Assembly (NCBI GenBank): GCA_017165825.1
Contig: CM029384.1
Span: 23,571,033-23,635,032, forward strand
Direction of reading: 5' to 3'
Source: Hepsetus odoe
Lineage: Eukaryota > Chordata > Actinopteri > Characiformes > Hepsetidae
Length of the DNA: 64,000 bases
Both the position numbers and the translations under genes were made by a program. This document shows, in pieces, positions 1-11,794 of this stretch (its first letter is position 1; each line of letters starts with the position of its first letter). The notes below the pieces were generated by a model. That model saw only the letters and a list, made by a program, of their open reading frames with translations, did no database searches and was not told the origin of the DNA.

Positions 1-524
1 TTTCTTTGGACTCCTGTCTCAAAGGTTCAGCCCAGCCTTCCACATTACCGCCATCTTGGATGACTGCCTATCCATGTTTCATTCTGATTTAAATAACATT
101 GCACTTCCCAGTTAGCATGTGATTACTCCCATATCTCCACTGACATGAGTTTGCCCCAACCCCCCGTAAGGATTTCATAAATGACATTCTCCTCCTTCAG
201 ACACGACTGATTATCTTTCACACAGCATTAGCAGCGAAGATGGGAAATATGACAACTTCACAAAACATCTCGATCCGTGTGTCCACCAGCTGACGGAATC
301 ACTTTGTGGAAGTTCATTTAGGCGAGGGGCCTGATTTGCATTCAGATGCTGTTAGATTACAACCTTTTACTGAAGACAGGTGATTAGGGCATCCTGTAGA
401 CTGGAGCAGAGCTGGAGCTGCCACTGGGCTCTGGGCTTTTATCTTTAATGTATCATTTCAGTGGCTTTACGATCTGTGGCTCGTCAAGAAAGAAAATTCA
501 GTCAGAAAGTGAAACCTTTCATGA
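1..524. other. Gene-free spacer
   Basis: No open reading frame here resembles a known protein and no repeat family is recognised. The base composition is ordinary for a fish intergenic region. Confidence 0.6.
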
Positions 525-690
525 CGTTTATGGCATTTAGCAGACACTCTTGTCCACTTTCCTAACTAGAGGGACAATCTCCCGGGAGAAAGCTGGAGTT
601 AAGAGTTTTGCTCAGGTGGTGCTGGAGGTGGGATTTTCACCAGGAACCTCTAGGTCCATAGACGGCTATGCGACCACTAGATCACCACAT
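525..690 (-). repeat. SINE-like repeat, family B
   Basis: It begins with a 'tggcatttagcagacactct' type head and carries a degraded box B-like motif in reverse orientation near 630-650, followed by a 'tctaggtccatag' tail. The same arrangement recurs at 14,112, 34,262 and 47,285, so it is a dispersed repeat, probably tRNA-derived. Confidence 0.6.
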
Positions 691-744
691 TTGTTTTCTT
701 TGTTGGCTGAAATTTAAACATCATTTACATGTTTTCAGTTCATC

Positions 745-965
745 CATCCGTCCATCCATTTCAGCCTGTCCCAGTCCGAGGCTGAAAGTGTAGAACCACA
801 CGGGACAGGATGCAGAACAGAAACACAAACGCTCACACCTAGGGGTCTGTTTAGCTTCTCCAATCCATCTTTAGTCTGGACTCCACACAGGCTCCTCGCA
901 CTGGGAATCAAACCTACAACCATCTTGCTGTGAGGTGACGTCCCTCAACACTATACTGCGCCACC
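745..965 (-). repeat. Dispersed repeat, family C (degraded)
   Basis: Carries the family C ending: a reversed 'gggaatcaaacc' motif, then 'catcttgctgtgaggtgacg' and 'tatactgcgccaccc'. Better preserved copies lie at 12,148 and 13,842. Confidence 0.5.
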
Positions 966-1859
966 CGAAACAATCGATACGCTCTATAACTGGGGGGCCT
1001 TAAGCTCTGAAATGAAAGATCTGCAATTTTGTTTTTGTAAAAGTATCATCACTGCTGTTGTTTTCAGCTTTTGGGGGGAAAAGCAAAGTTCTCTTCTTGT
1101 AAGTTCTCCATGAAATCTCGCATAGTTAGGCCTTCAGGAGCTAGACGGAAGACCTTCAATTAGGAACCAACCTTTTAACCGTGATTGGTTTTCAAAGGGT
1201 GGGGCCAGTTGTTGTGAGGTCACTTCTGGAAGTCCTCGTCCATCCCTAATTGGTTCTCCATCCCAACTCTCCACTCAGTGTTGTCAGCTCTGTTGAAGGA
1301 CTCTTCATCTCTTTCATCTCCAACCAAAATATCTGAAGGGTAAAAGTGCTAGAATACCACAGGTTGTCATTATTATGGAAATGTTTTGAAGGCCTGCCTC
1401 TAAAAGTCATGACTGCATATACACACACTCTTATATACTGAGACAACAGCACAAAGGCATTGTGGGATATGTTGTCAACACTGACGACCCGGGAGGGACA
1501 GGGGAGAGGAGCTCTTACCGAGGCGAAGGGAAAAGGGGGCAGACGAGGGTCATTCCAGAGGGTTTGGCAGAAGACAGCGACTCAGCTAGCGACTCAGTTT
1601 GCCTCATTTCACATTCATTCCCCAAGAAGCAGCTGTTGCATCTTTTATCAGAGAAAAAAGAAAGGATCTCAGCGAGGGGCCATACTGTATGCCTGTCTGA
1701 CATGCCCACAGGAAACATATTGCTCCATTCTTAACACAAAGAAAGGTCACACAAAAATCAACCGCAGGGCTCATCTCAAAACCAAGGACAGCGTTGTGAT
1801 TGGCTGACCGACTAGCATTGCGGCATGGACCTGCGCCAGCTTTGGGAAAAACATTAACG
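966..1859. other. Gene-free spacer
   Basis: Short overlapping reading frames around 1,460-1,800 have no domain and no splice context. I see no gene. Confidence 0.5.
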
Positions 1860-2860
1860 TAGTGGCTTCTGGAGGTGTTGGTATGTAGCTGAAGTTAAGT
1901 TGGTATGTAGATGTTTTATTTATGAAACAGGTTTTGTTGGTGTAGCTGAGATCTTGGTGGTGTGAAGATGTTTTATTGATGAAACGGGTTTTGTTGGTGT
2001 AGTTGAGATCTTGGTGGTGTGTAGATGTTTTATTGATGAGGTTTTGTTGGTGTAGTTGAGATCTTGGTGGTGTGTAGTTAATATTTGTTGGTGTGGTGTG
2101 GTGTGATGTGTGGTGTTTAGTTGAAGTTTGGTTGGTTTGTAGTTGAACTTTTGTTTGTGTGTAGCTGAGATTTTATTGGTTTGTAACAGGTTTTGTCAGA
2201 GCGTAGTTGAAGTATTGGAGGTGTGAAGTTACAATTTTGGAGATGTTGGGATTTTGGAGTCCAGTTGAGTTTTTTGTGTATAGTTGACATTTTGTTGGTG
2301 CGTATTTGATTTTTTGTGTGTGGTGTGTAGCTGGAGGTGGGAGGGGTGTGAGGCTGAGATTTTATTGGTGTGTAGTTGAAGTATTGGAGGTGGTTGAGAT
2401 TTTGGAAGAGTGGATCTTGAATTTTGTTGGCGTGGAGTTGAGGTTCTGCAGGAGCGTTTTTAGAGCTTTTTTGGTGTGAGGGTTGAAAGTGTGTGTAGAT
2501 GAGATTTTATTGGTTTGTCGCTGAAGTTTTAAAGGTGTGTAGCTGAGATTTTGGAAGTATGTAGTTGAAGTTTTAGGGGTGTATTTTGAGGTTTTGAGGG
2601 TTTAGTGTGTGTATTATGTGTTAAGGTTCGAAGGTCTTGTGTCCAGGTGGGATTTTATTGGTGTGTAGCTGAAGTTTTCAAAAGTGTTTTTGATGGTTTT
2701 TTGGTGTGTATTCTTGGTGAAGTTTGAAGGTGTGTAGATGAAATTTATTGGTGTATGTCTGGAGTTTTAGAGGTGTATTTTGAATTGTGTTGGTGTGGAG
2801 TTGAGGTTTTCTTATGTGTACGTGGTGTGAAGTTTTTAAGGTGTGTAGCTGAAGTTTTAT
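1860..2860 (+). repeat. Degenerate TG-rich minisatellite
   Basis: About 1 kb of loosely repeated phrases such as 'ttggtgtgtagttgaag' and 'tgtagctgagattttatt', with variable unit length of roughly 20-40 bp. It is strongly strand-biased: the plus strand is G and T rich with very little C. Short reading frames on both strands here are by-products of the repeat. Confidence 0.8.
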
Positions 2861-3724
2861 TGGTCTGTAGTTGTCTTTTTGCATTTATTGTATGCATTGT
2901 GCTCACGTGTGTATTTATTGTCCTACTTACTGTTGATTTTTGAGGCCTGTCATTGAGCGGTTTCTCCACGAGCTACGTTTCCCCTTAAATGCCTTCTTTA
3001 TGTGTCTACGGAAATACATTTCTCTGTCTCTTTCAGTCGTATAAATCAGCCTTTAGATGCTGGCCACTTTAGTCTGCCCACACTATGGGCACAAGGTTCT
3101 TTTTTGTCAACACACAAGCCAGTACTCCCCTGTGCTAAGCAACCACAAGGCCGCTGTTTGGTATTTGCAAGCGCACATGCACAAAGCGCCTTGTTACCAA
3201 ACGGGAGGTCCGCTGTTCTAAAGGTTCCACTTATATTATTCACTTATTAGGGGAAACTTTTTTTTCATCAGTTCCTTTTTTTAATGAGGCCCAATGCAGA
3301 AGCATTGCGTGGGGGCCTGCCTGCGTTTATTTGGGTTGCTAATGGGCAGAGTGATACGGCTGAAGGTTGAAAATGGTGCTCAAAGCAACAGCGAGGGACA
3401 GACGTAATGGGCTGGATATTTCTTGATTTATGTTGCCCAATGCCCAGGAGAGACGCCTTGCCAGACCAAAAGCATTCTACATTGATATAGTAAGTGTTAT
3501 TAGGACGTTTCTTCAAATTCCACAGTTCGCAGCTACATCTGCTGCAAACTGAAACCTTTGGCTGTATTTTTTTTTCTCCACAGGTATAGATTTTGGCACT
3601 TGATAATGAAGAACATTCAGGAACAAGGACACAGTACTTCTGTAAGTATTTATTAGTCCTTTTTTCCTAGAAGCGTTATCTACTTTCAATTAATTTGACC
3701 GGGTTCATTATCTGAGCTGTTTCT
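2861..3724. other. Gene-free spacer
   Basis: Nothing recognised. The small frames at 3,002-3,516 lack domain character. Confidence 0.5.
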
Positions 3725-3800
3725 CCTCACCAGGGGCCTGTCCCGGCGCTGATAGGGTCCATCCCAGGCTATGCACACATTCACACCTTTGGACACATTT
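3725..3800. repeat. Family C repeat fragment
   Basis: The phrase 'caggggcctgtcccggcgct' followed by 'atcccaggctatgcacacat' and 'tcacacctttggac' is a piece of the family C repeat seen at 11,795 and 12,148. Confidence 0.45.
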
Positions 3801-4100
3801 GTTTTGAAATCTAAGACTTGCATCTAAGTATGCTGTGCTGTGCAAAAATGTTGAAACACCCTATAAAAACTGTTCTGGCTCTTTGGAAGCAAAATATGAA
3901 ACAATGAGAAGATACTTCCACAGTACTGTATGTCTATGAACTGCTTAAATAGAACCGATTGCACTGATTGGTGTGGATTGTTAATTATTATTAGGTGTTC
4001 ATGGTGGACTAGCCATGGCTGATTTGTTCTCTGTGAGTGTTGTTCTTGTATTCTTGCCAATAAATCATTATATTTGCCCAAAAGCTTATCTTCTCAGCTC
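3801..4100. mobile_element. Possible DNA transposon relic
   Basis: 'tgctgtgcaaaaatgttgaa' followed by an AT-rich stretch resembles the terminal part of old Tc1/mariner-type elements in fish genomes. No transposase frame is left and no second terminal repeat was located, so this is a weak call. Confidence 0.3.
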
Positions 4101-4384
4101 TCCAGTCTCTGACCAGCCACTGCTTAACGTCTTTGGTTAGTTATCAGTGGGCCGGAGTGGATTTTCAGACCGTTAGTTGGATTGCTTTGGTTCACAGCAG
4201 GGAGTAAACCATTTTGGTTGAGTTTCATATGGCACTACGTCTAGATGGACCCAGGTACGGCTTGGCCCAGATTGGTTTGCGTACCAGGGATCGCCAGATG
4301 CTACAGATCTTTCCTCTGGGGGGTAACAGGCAAATAATTTTGTTGCAAAACTAAGTAATAATTAAAGAAATTTACTTTGTACAA

Positions 4385-4515
4385 GCCCTGCGAAGGACTG
4401 GCAACCTGTCCAGAGTGTTTCCCCACCTTTCGCCCTGTGAGAGCTGGGATAGAGTCCAGTACCACCCATGAACCTCATCAGGACAAGCGGCTCAGTGAGT
4501 GAGTGAGTGAGTGAG
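4385..4515 (-). repeat. Family C repeat fragment
   Basis: Contains 'tggcaacctgtccagagtgt', 'ccccacctttcgccctgtga' and 'gctgggatagagtccagt', which recur at 11,840, 12,210 and 13,990. It directly abuts the minisatellite that starts near 4,516, after a short (GAGT)n run. Confidence 0.6.
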
Positions 4516-5195
4516 TACTTAGTATAGGAATGTACTGAGAGTGTTAAGTAAAAAGTACAGGAATGTACTGAGAGTGTAAAGTAAAAGTACAGGAATGTAC
4601 TGAGAGTAAAGTAAAAAGTACAGGAATGTACTGAGAGTGTAACGTAAAAAGTACAGGAATGTACTGAGAGTGTAAAGTAAAAGTACAGGAATGTACTGAG
4701 AGTGTAAAGTAAAAAGTACAGGATTGTACTGAGAGTGTAGCGTAAAAAGTACAGGAATGTACTGAGAGTGTAAAGTAAAAGTACAGGAATGTACTGAGAG
4801 TGTAAAGTTAAAAGTACAGGTATGTACTGAGAGTAAAGTAAAAAGTACAGGATTGTACTGAGAGTGTAGCGTAAAAAGTACATTAATGTACTGAGAGTGT
4901 AAAGTAAAAGTACAGGAATGTACTGAGAGTGTAAAGGAAAAGTACAGGAATGTACTGAGAGTAAAGTAAAAAGTACAGGATTGTACTGAGAGTGTAGCAT
5001 AAAAAGTACAGGAATGTACTGAGAGTGTAAAGTAAAAAGTACAGGAATGTACTGAGAGTGTAAAGTACCGGAATGTACTGAGAGTGTAAAGTAAAAGTAC
5101 AGGAATGTACTGAGAGTGTAGAGTAAAAGTACAGGAGTGTACTGAGAGTGTAGAGTAAAAGTACAGGAGTGTACTGAGAGTGTAGAGTGAGATGT
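4516..5195. repeat. Minisatellite, ~32-bp unit with internal palindrome
   Basis: About 21 copies of a 28-33 bp unit. The core is AGTACAGGAATGTACT followed by GAGAGTGTAAAGTAAA. The core is a perfect inverted repeat, AGTACA and TGTACT separated by four bases. Copies vary by single substitutions (ggatt, gtagcg) and by loss of the 'tgt' after 'gagag'. Unit lengths that are not all multiples of three keep several minus-strand frames open, which creates spurious long reading frames rather than genes. Confidence 0.93.
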
Positions 5196-6102
5196 GTCTC
5201 CTCTGAAGGACGTCTGGAGCGTCTGTCTGTGCTGAGAGTGAACTGAATCTCACTCCATATTAATAGAATTAAAGACTATTAAAGCCTCGAACTTCAACTC
5301 CAATAAAAACAATCTACTGAAAATAATCCACATGAACTTCACCGCTTCACTTTCATCACCGTCTCTACTAGTTCTCCATCACGGACACACACTCCACACA
5401 CCCTGAACTCCACCGTCCACTCTCCCTGTCCTCTCTCTCACTCTCCTTCACTCTGTCCTGCACCGATGGACACTCAGAGGGTTACAGATGCAAAAGAAAG
5501 ATAAAAATAAATATTTAAAAAAAATACTTTTATCTCTAAAACAGAAACTGAATCTGCCAGTTTGGGCTATCCACTTTTTATATATTTTTATATTATATGT
5601 TTACATTTACATGAAGCTTTCCTCCACAGATATTAATGCAGGAAGAGCTTTACGTGAACATTAAACAGCACTTAGAATAAAATCAAACATGAAAAAAGGA
5701 TGAAATGTACAGGATTTAATGTATACGTGTGTAAGTCGAACAAGGGGTCAAAGCTTGAAGAACGCATGGTGGGGAGGTTTTAGTGCACTGCGAGCAAACG
5801 GATGCACGGAAAAGAGCAGCTGTCCGCCCTAAATAATTAGCTGTAACGGGTCCATGGTGAAAGCACGAGAACATCTATGCTTTCGAAAGGGGAATTTCTC
5901 CTCAGCCCTTCTTTCATCCCCTGCACACACACACGGTGGGGTGGAGAAGATCAATCAAATGCAATTTGAGAAATGTCAACCCTCAATCTCGCTCCGGCCT
6001 ACTGTACACTCAGCAGAGAGGCACTCCGTGTGCTGGAAAATTGACGTTGTTAATTATAAAGACCATTAGGCGAAAGGCGCAGTCGATAGAATTCAGCGCT
6101 GG
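5196..6102. other. Gene-free spacer
   Basis: AT-rich between 5,480 and 5,760. The stretch near 6,040-6,070 ('gttaattataaagaccatta') resembles conserved homeobox-type regulatory DNA but cannot be proven from one sequence. No gene is seen. Confidence 0.45.
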
Positions 6103-6112
6103 CGTGTGTGTG

Positions 6113-6157
<45 letters not shown>

Positions 6158-6159
6158 GC
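6103..6159 (+). repeat. (TG)n microsatellite
   Basis: Near-perfect TG dinucleotide tract interrupted by two TGCG steps. Confidence 0.97.
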
Positions 6160-7500
6160 ATGGGGGGGTGAGTTCCTCCCCTTTCATCCCTCCCAGCCTC
6201 CATAGGCCAGCGACGGCCCGTGGTCTGTTTATCAGCCCCACGTTTCCACGGTGACATAAGTTCTGAGGACATTTCTGTCAGTAAATCGGCGTCTCCAGCA
6301 GAATAAACATCAAACCTCCGCCAGTGTGTGGGTTGCTGCAATTATGAGCGTGGCAATAATATTCATTTAGAACACGGAGCTGCCAAAGCTGCGGGAGACT
6401 ATTGACAACATTAGACCCTCTGGAAAAAAACACAAAAAAAAAAAACCATGTTTTTTTACATCACAGGTAGGCCCGGAGAAGAGCGCGTGGAGTTCGTACG
6501 GGAGCTGCAATGTTTTATCGACTCCTGGTCTTTCTTTTATTTATTTCTTTCTTTTCTTATTTTTTTTTTCCCTTTTTGCCGCTCCTGAAAAAATGATGAG
6601 CGTGCCGTGTAGAAAACTGAGACAAAATTATTAATGGGTAACGAAATAAAGTATTCATACGGTGCTGTTTCTAAGCTGCTTCTGTAACACTCGCTGAACA
6701 AAGGTCATGCATTGCTGTCCTGCAAAAGCTGCGGTTGATAAAGGGTGTGAAATAAACACGGTTGACACCTTTCCAGACACCTCATGCAGATCCAACGGGC
6801 TCTGCAGCGCCCCGTTATGGACGGGAGGGCAATTGCACCTATGAAGTTCGCATGGATATTCCATCAGTTTTTCTCTATTTCTGCATAATTTAATCCTAAA
6901 GATGGAAACAAAGATATTCAGAGTGCTTTGATGTCAGTCAGGATGCTGTCTGAGACGTTGGTTTATGATCATTCTGAGAAGTCTGTCAACATTTTTGTCC
7001 TTTTCTGCCAAAGAGGTTAAAGCCTTGGGAGTCTGAGGAAGGGAAAACTTCTGTTCGGATGGGCTAATTTCCTGTTGGAGTCTGGTTCCTTTCGCTGCCA
7101 CTGTAAAGAACTGCTCCGAGTCTGTAGTTTTCTCCAAGGGTATCAAGCGAAGGAGGTTAGGAGAGGGATGATTCACAGACATTTGTCAGTAGAGAGAGTA
7201 TTAGCATACAGGATGAGGTTTTAGTTATCCAACTGTTTTGGGACCTCAAAGATCCATCTGTACATCCATCCATCCCATCGATGCTTCATTCATACATTAT
7301 ATCACGGGGTCCTGGAATCCTCCCCGGCAGATACAAACCCCGTACAGGTTGACAGGTTGGATGCCAAAAGGCTTCCACATCACAAGTAGCATCAGTTCAA
7401 TGCGATAAATAAACGGCCAGTAAAGGTTGGCAACCCTCTTGCCTCCACCGCTGCCCTTGGTAACCATCTAGATTGTCTATACTCCTAGGTTTCTCATTTA
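6160..7500. other. Gene-free spacer
   Basis: Contains poly-A and poly-T tracts near 6,420-6,570 and low-repeat AT-rich DNA near 6,320-6,370 ('ggcaataatattcatttag'). The small reverse frame at 6,934-7,182 has no recognisable domain. Confidence 0.45.
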
Positions 7501-7717
7501 AAGTGAAGTGAAAGTGACTATTTGTCATTGTGAAACACAGCAACCACAATTGCATCCTCTGTGTTTACCCACACACACCTTTTGAAAGGTGGCAGCCATA
7601 TCCAGCACCTGTGGAGCAGTGATGGGGACAGTACCTTGATCGGGGCAACCTATTGGCCTGGGAGTCAAACTCATGACCTTCTGATCCTGGGGCCAGCTCC
7701 CTAACCATTAGACACTC
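7501..7717 (-). repeat. tRNA-derived SINE, family A
   Basis: Reverse copy of the family best seen at 8,931-9,186. From left to right it has the 'gaaagtgac' tail, the 'acacaccttttgaaaggtgg' body and then the 'ccttctgatcctggggcc' tRNA-like head. Confidence 0.75.
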
Positions 7718-8205
7718 TTCACCTTGAACTGCAGAAAACTGCAGTGCGATGATCAACGGCAGTGGGAACTGATGTGGTCCAGGACTAGGCTTCATCTGGG
7801 TGTGGAGCCCTTTATGTTGAAGGATTATTTTGACACTAAAACAAATAACTGGTCCATTTCCAGGAGGGAAATTTTCCCACAATTGGCCCACATGAGTAAT
7901 CACATGACCAACACCCACTGGAGTGAGCAAGGAGGGTTCAATTTAGCACCCTGTTTAGAGACATCACTTCTATCTGCATAGCATCCTGCAGATCGTTAGA
8001 AACTAAAATAATCACTGCAAGATTGCCATAAGCTTTCATCTAAAAAATAAAAACTCTGAACTGGTTGTTAACTGATTATAAATTGTGCAGTCTGGTCCAG
8101 TTCTGTCCCCTGGTTTCCAGGTCCAAGCCTTACGCTTACAATGCTGTATTTTCTTACAAGATGAAATATGTCTTGGGGAAAAACTAAGATATTATTCAGC
8201 ATTTG

Positions 8206-8336
8206 GATCCGGAAATGGCTGTTATGTCATGTGTGGCTTCAAATTTAACAACTGCATTGGTCCTTTTATTGCGTGTGGACCTGGAAATGGCTTTGAAGTG
8301 ATGTGTGACGTCAAATTTAACAACTGGATTGGTCCA
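8206..8336 (+). repeat. Imperfect direct duplication of ~59 bp
   Basis: Two copies, about 8,206-8,265 and 8,278-8,336, share 'tcaaatttaacaactg' followed by 'attggtcc' after a 'ggaaatggct' start. A third, more diverged copy lies at about 9,213-9,270 ('gatgtcaaattaaacaacct', 'gattggccc'). Confidence 0.6.
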
Positions 8337-8510
8337 GTCATTGCAAATTATAAAAGGTCTTGGCATTTTGACAGATCTGACTTACCACCCAACATCTCAG
8401 CCCAGAAAGGAGATGCACGGTGCAGATTTGGCGGAGCTAAAGTGGTCTTCAGGAATAGCTGGTGCGGAGTGAGAAACTGATACACTTTTTCTGCACTTTC
8501 TGCACTTACA

Positions 8511-8738
8511 CCTTCTGATCCTGGGGCCTCGTCCTAACCACTAGACCACCGCTGCCCCTAAACCCTGCTTTTTACCCATACACACCGTGCAGCAGGGGGC
8601 AGCTATTTAAAGCACCTGGGGAGCAGTGATGGGGACAGTACCTTGCTCAAGGAAACCTCAGGGCAACCTACTGGTCTGGGATTTAAACCCATGACCGTCC
8701 GATCCTGTGGCCTAGTCCCTAAACACTAGTCCACCCCC
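8511..8738 (-). repeat. SINE family A, fragment plus near-full copy
   Basis: 8,511-8,558 is a head fragment ('ccttctgatcctggggcctc'). 8,560-8,738 is a near-full reverse copy with 'accgtgcagcagggggcagc' and 'gcaacctactggtctggga'. Confidence 0.75.
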
Positions 8739-8930
8739 GGGGCAGCGGGGGTCTAGTGGTTAGGGAGTTGCTCCCGCATTGGAAGATTGTGGGTTCGATT
8801 CCCCTCTCCAGTAGGTTGCCCTGAGGTACCCTTGAGCAGGGTACCGTCCCCGTCACTGCTCCCCGGGCGCTTTCAATAGCTGCCCACTGCTGCACGGTGT
8901 TTGAGTGCATGGGTTAAATGCAGAGGTCCT
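8739..8930 (+). repeat. SINE family A
   Basis: tRNA-like head with box A-like 'gtctagtggttagggag' and box B-like 'gggttcgattcc', then the 'gtaggttgccctgaggtacc' body. It lies head-to-head with the preceding reverse copy and in tandem with the next. Confidence 0.85.
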
Positions 8931-9186
8931 GGGGCAGCGGTGGCCTAGTGGTTAGGGAGTTGGCCCCGCATCGGAAGATTGTGGGTTCGATTCCCTCAAA
9001 AAGTAGGTTGCCCTGAGGTACCCCTGAGCAAGGTACTGTCCCTGTCACTGCTCCCCGGGCACTTTCAATAGCTGCCCACTGCTGCACGGTGTTTGTGTGC
9101 ATGGGTTAAAAGCAGAGGTCCAATTTCGTTGTGGTTCATGGTGTGCAGTGCTGTGACCTCGCAATGACAAGGGTTGTCACTTTCAC
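8931..9186 (+). repeat. SINE family A, fullest copy
   Basis: The most complete copy in the window. The head is 'ggggcagcggtggcctagtg', box B is 'gggttcgattccc', the body is 'gtaggttgccctgaggtacc', and the tail 'gacaagggttgtcactttca' ends at a GTCACTTTCAC motif. It has the architecture of a tRNA-derived SINE (Pol III promoter boxes, then unrelated body and tail). It makes no protein. Confidence 0.88.
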
Positions 9187-10619
9187 AGCTGGCCACGTTT
9201 TTCACAGTTTAGGACCTAGAGATGGCTACTAGATGATGTCAAATTAAACAACCTGATTGGCCCATTCTTCACATATTAGAAAGCTCATTATAATTTGAAA
9301 CCCATATAATGAACATAAGATTTTTTTTTCCATTATTAAGTAAACAAGAAAATGGCAAGGTTGGAAGGTGAAGAAACATCATGGACAGGTCGCTACTCCA
9401 ACACCTTCACACACACAGTCACACCTACAGAGCAATAAGGCATCTCCAAGTGGCCTGACCTAGAAACCCAGATGCAGGGGCATCCACACAGAAAGGCCCA
9501 AATCTGTGCCAGAATGTCTCCAGATCTCTCCTCCATTAGGCTGGCACGGGACAAGCTGGACCCAGAAGTGCAGCAAATGAGTGTCCAGAAAATAAGACGA
9601 AGCTGTTTGCATGCTTGAAAAGGGTTTTTTTTTCCTAAACTCGTTGGATTGTGTGAATCGGTGAAGCCAGATCCATTCAATACTAGTCGTTCACTTTTTG
9701 TTTGTGCATTTGTCCTTTTTAGGTTTTCTTGTCTGTTATTCTGTTTGTGGATTTGAGCTCTTTGCCGGCTTGTAGCCTGGAGCTGCTGAGGCTCTAAAAA
9801 AATCAACCTGGCTAAACGGGGGGAAAAAGTTCTGTGTGCATACAAATTTCTGAATTACTATTTCACAGACCATTTCATTGCATTCACTGAGCTTTCCTCC
9901 CCTGAAGCTCTCCCGAGAGGGAAAGGCAGTAATCAGCACAGCCGCAGAGAGCAGCAGTGCTCCTGCCTCCTGCGTTTAAGAAACAAAGTGCCCGTCCTAA
10001 TAACTAATGGCGCAGCTATGGCAACCTCGTTCTCCCTCCCCTCAAGTGTTTGTGGCCGAGGAGATGCATTATGGGATCTTATTTTGAACCGAACTGCCAA
10101 TGCTGTAGCGAGTTCCTTCTCCGCGTTCACGTCCGGCTTCAAGGAAAGGGGCGTTGGGCCGGAGAGGAGGAAGGCGTCTGCCAGGGCCCAGTAATGGGCC
10201 CCTCATTAGCTTTAGACCTGTGGAGATGCCAGGGTGAGATTGGACTCTTCCTCAGCCATTCTCTCTGATGTTTCTGCTCTTCCTCGAGGCAAGTCCAACT
10301 AGGCAGATGAAAGGAACCCAGGGAAGAAGGTGAAGTCTTCTGAGACCTGTTATATCCTCTGTGGACTAGTTATGAGCCACATATATGCACACAAAGTCTC
10401 AGGGTACAAGTGCTATTTAAAGGTCACGATGGCCATTATCTGCACATCTGTACTGACAGCAAAAAGCCTGATCCAAGATCAGCAGGCCAATTTTAGTTGC
10501 AATCAAAATTATGCAGCGCCTCTGAAGAAAGACACTTCTGAACATCTAAAGCAAAAAACGTCTCCAATCAAAATGTTCGACCCTTAGTTGGGACACATAC
10601 ATGGACCATGGACAATATA
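9187..10619. other. Gene-free spacer
   Basis: No coding exon is supported. The reverse frame at 9,393-9,845 has no domain and no intact splice partners. 10,190-10,220 ('cccctcattagctttagacc') is AT-rich, non-repeated DNA. Confidence 0.45.
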
Positions 10620-10750
10620 TTTACATCTATAGCTCAAAGCAAGAAGGTCCTGGGTTTGATTCCCAGACGGGGCGGTCTGGGTGGAGTTTGCATGTTCTCC
10701 CCGTGTCTGCGTGGAGACTTCAGGTGGACTGGAGATACTAAATTGCTCTC
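10620..10750 (+). repeat. Family C repeat fragment
   Basis: 'gggtttgattcccagacggg' and 'gtttgcatgttctccccgtg' are family C phrases, here in forward orientation. Confidence 0.6.
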
Positions 10751-11794
10751 TAGGTGTTCATACTTTGATGGACTCTATAAAGGATGTATTCCTTGACTTT
10801 CATTGAGCTTCTCTGCTCAAGTGGAACAAAGGCATCTACACCCTCCAAATGCAATCCCTGCACTAACGAAGCAATGAAACACACCTGAGAGATCACAAAT
10901 ACCTGTGAAGGCAATTGTCCGGAACGTTATGAAGCCCTAAAATGGAGGGGTGTTTATAAAAAGTGTTGCAATTTCTACGTGGTGAAACTGAAATTTGCGC
11001 AGATGGGTCAGTCCCAATATATAAACACATTTCGCAGACCATTTCATACAAAGCCGTCAGTGTCATGCACACTACATGGCTCAAAAAGAGGAAACCGTTT
11101 CAGTGAAAGGAGGGAAAACATCCCAAGAAGCATCACAAACCAGCCTGAAAATCATGAAACGGCATCACAAAGTGAAGAAGGAGTCGGACCGGACCCCTGA
11201 CTGCTGACAAAAACAACCATTTACTGGTGAAGACGAGAGGGACGACCTACTCCAACAGAACAGAAGTGTCGGGAGAGATTATTAGAAGGATACTAGACAC
11301 ACAAGGAGTTTTTGCCATCTCTGCTCTCCTGCACTTCACTATTAAATCAAGCAGCGCGTAAAAACCGACGCAAATGATCCGGATAAGCCTCGGATGAGCC
11401 TGTTCATTAAGTGACGGGGCTAAACTGGAAGAGCGTCACATTATTCAAAGCTAATGAAAAGAGGAAGACAATAAGGTGTGGAGGTGGAGCAGTCCTTCTG
11501 CGGAGATGTTCTGCTGCTGGCAGTCATGCACCTGCAGATACGGCAGTTGGTGTGTTCGGTGGATGAGCTGAAACTGGAGGATCTCCCAAAAAAGGAGTCC
11601 AAACAGAAGCTGAGAAAGTTACAAAAACGTAAAACACAGAACAAAAACGGTTCGTACGAAAAAAAGACACGACGATGAGATGAAATGAACTGTTTTTTGG
11701 TTTTTTTAGCTTCATTAATAAAAATAATGCTTGGGAATGTTTGTGGGCTGTATTTCCTTATATTGCTTAGAATTAATTATTATTTAAACACTCT
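10751..11794. other. Gene-free spacer
   Basis: Nothing recognised. A lysine/glutamate-rich forward frame at 11,478-11,678 is short and isolated. Confidence 0.5.

Noticed and set aside
4362..5253. Two overlapping minus-strand reading frames of 212 and 244 codons
   Set aside because: They are translations of the ~32-bp minisatellite in two frames (repeating SVHSCTF-like peptides), with no gene structure.
8085..8480. 131-codon forward frame
   Set aside because: Created by an imperfect 59-bp duplication; the peptide repeats itself and has no domain or splice context.
8750..8820. tRNA gene
   Set aside because: Box A and B-like motifs are present but there is no cloverleaf with a closed acceptor stem; the sequence continues into the SINE body seen in many copies.
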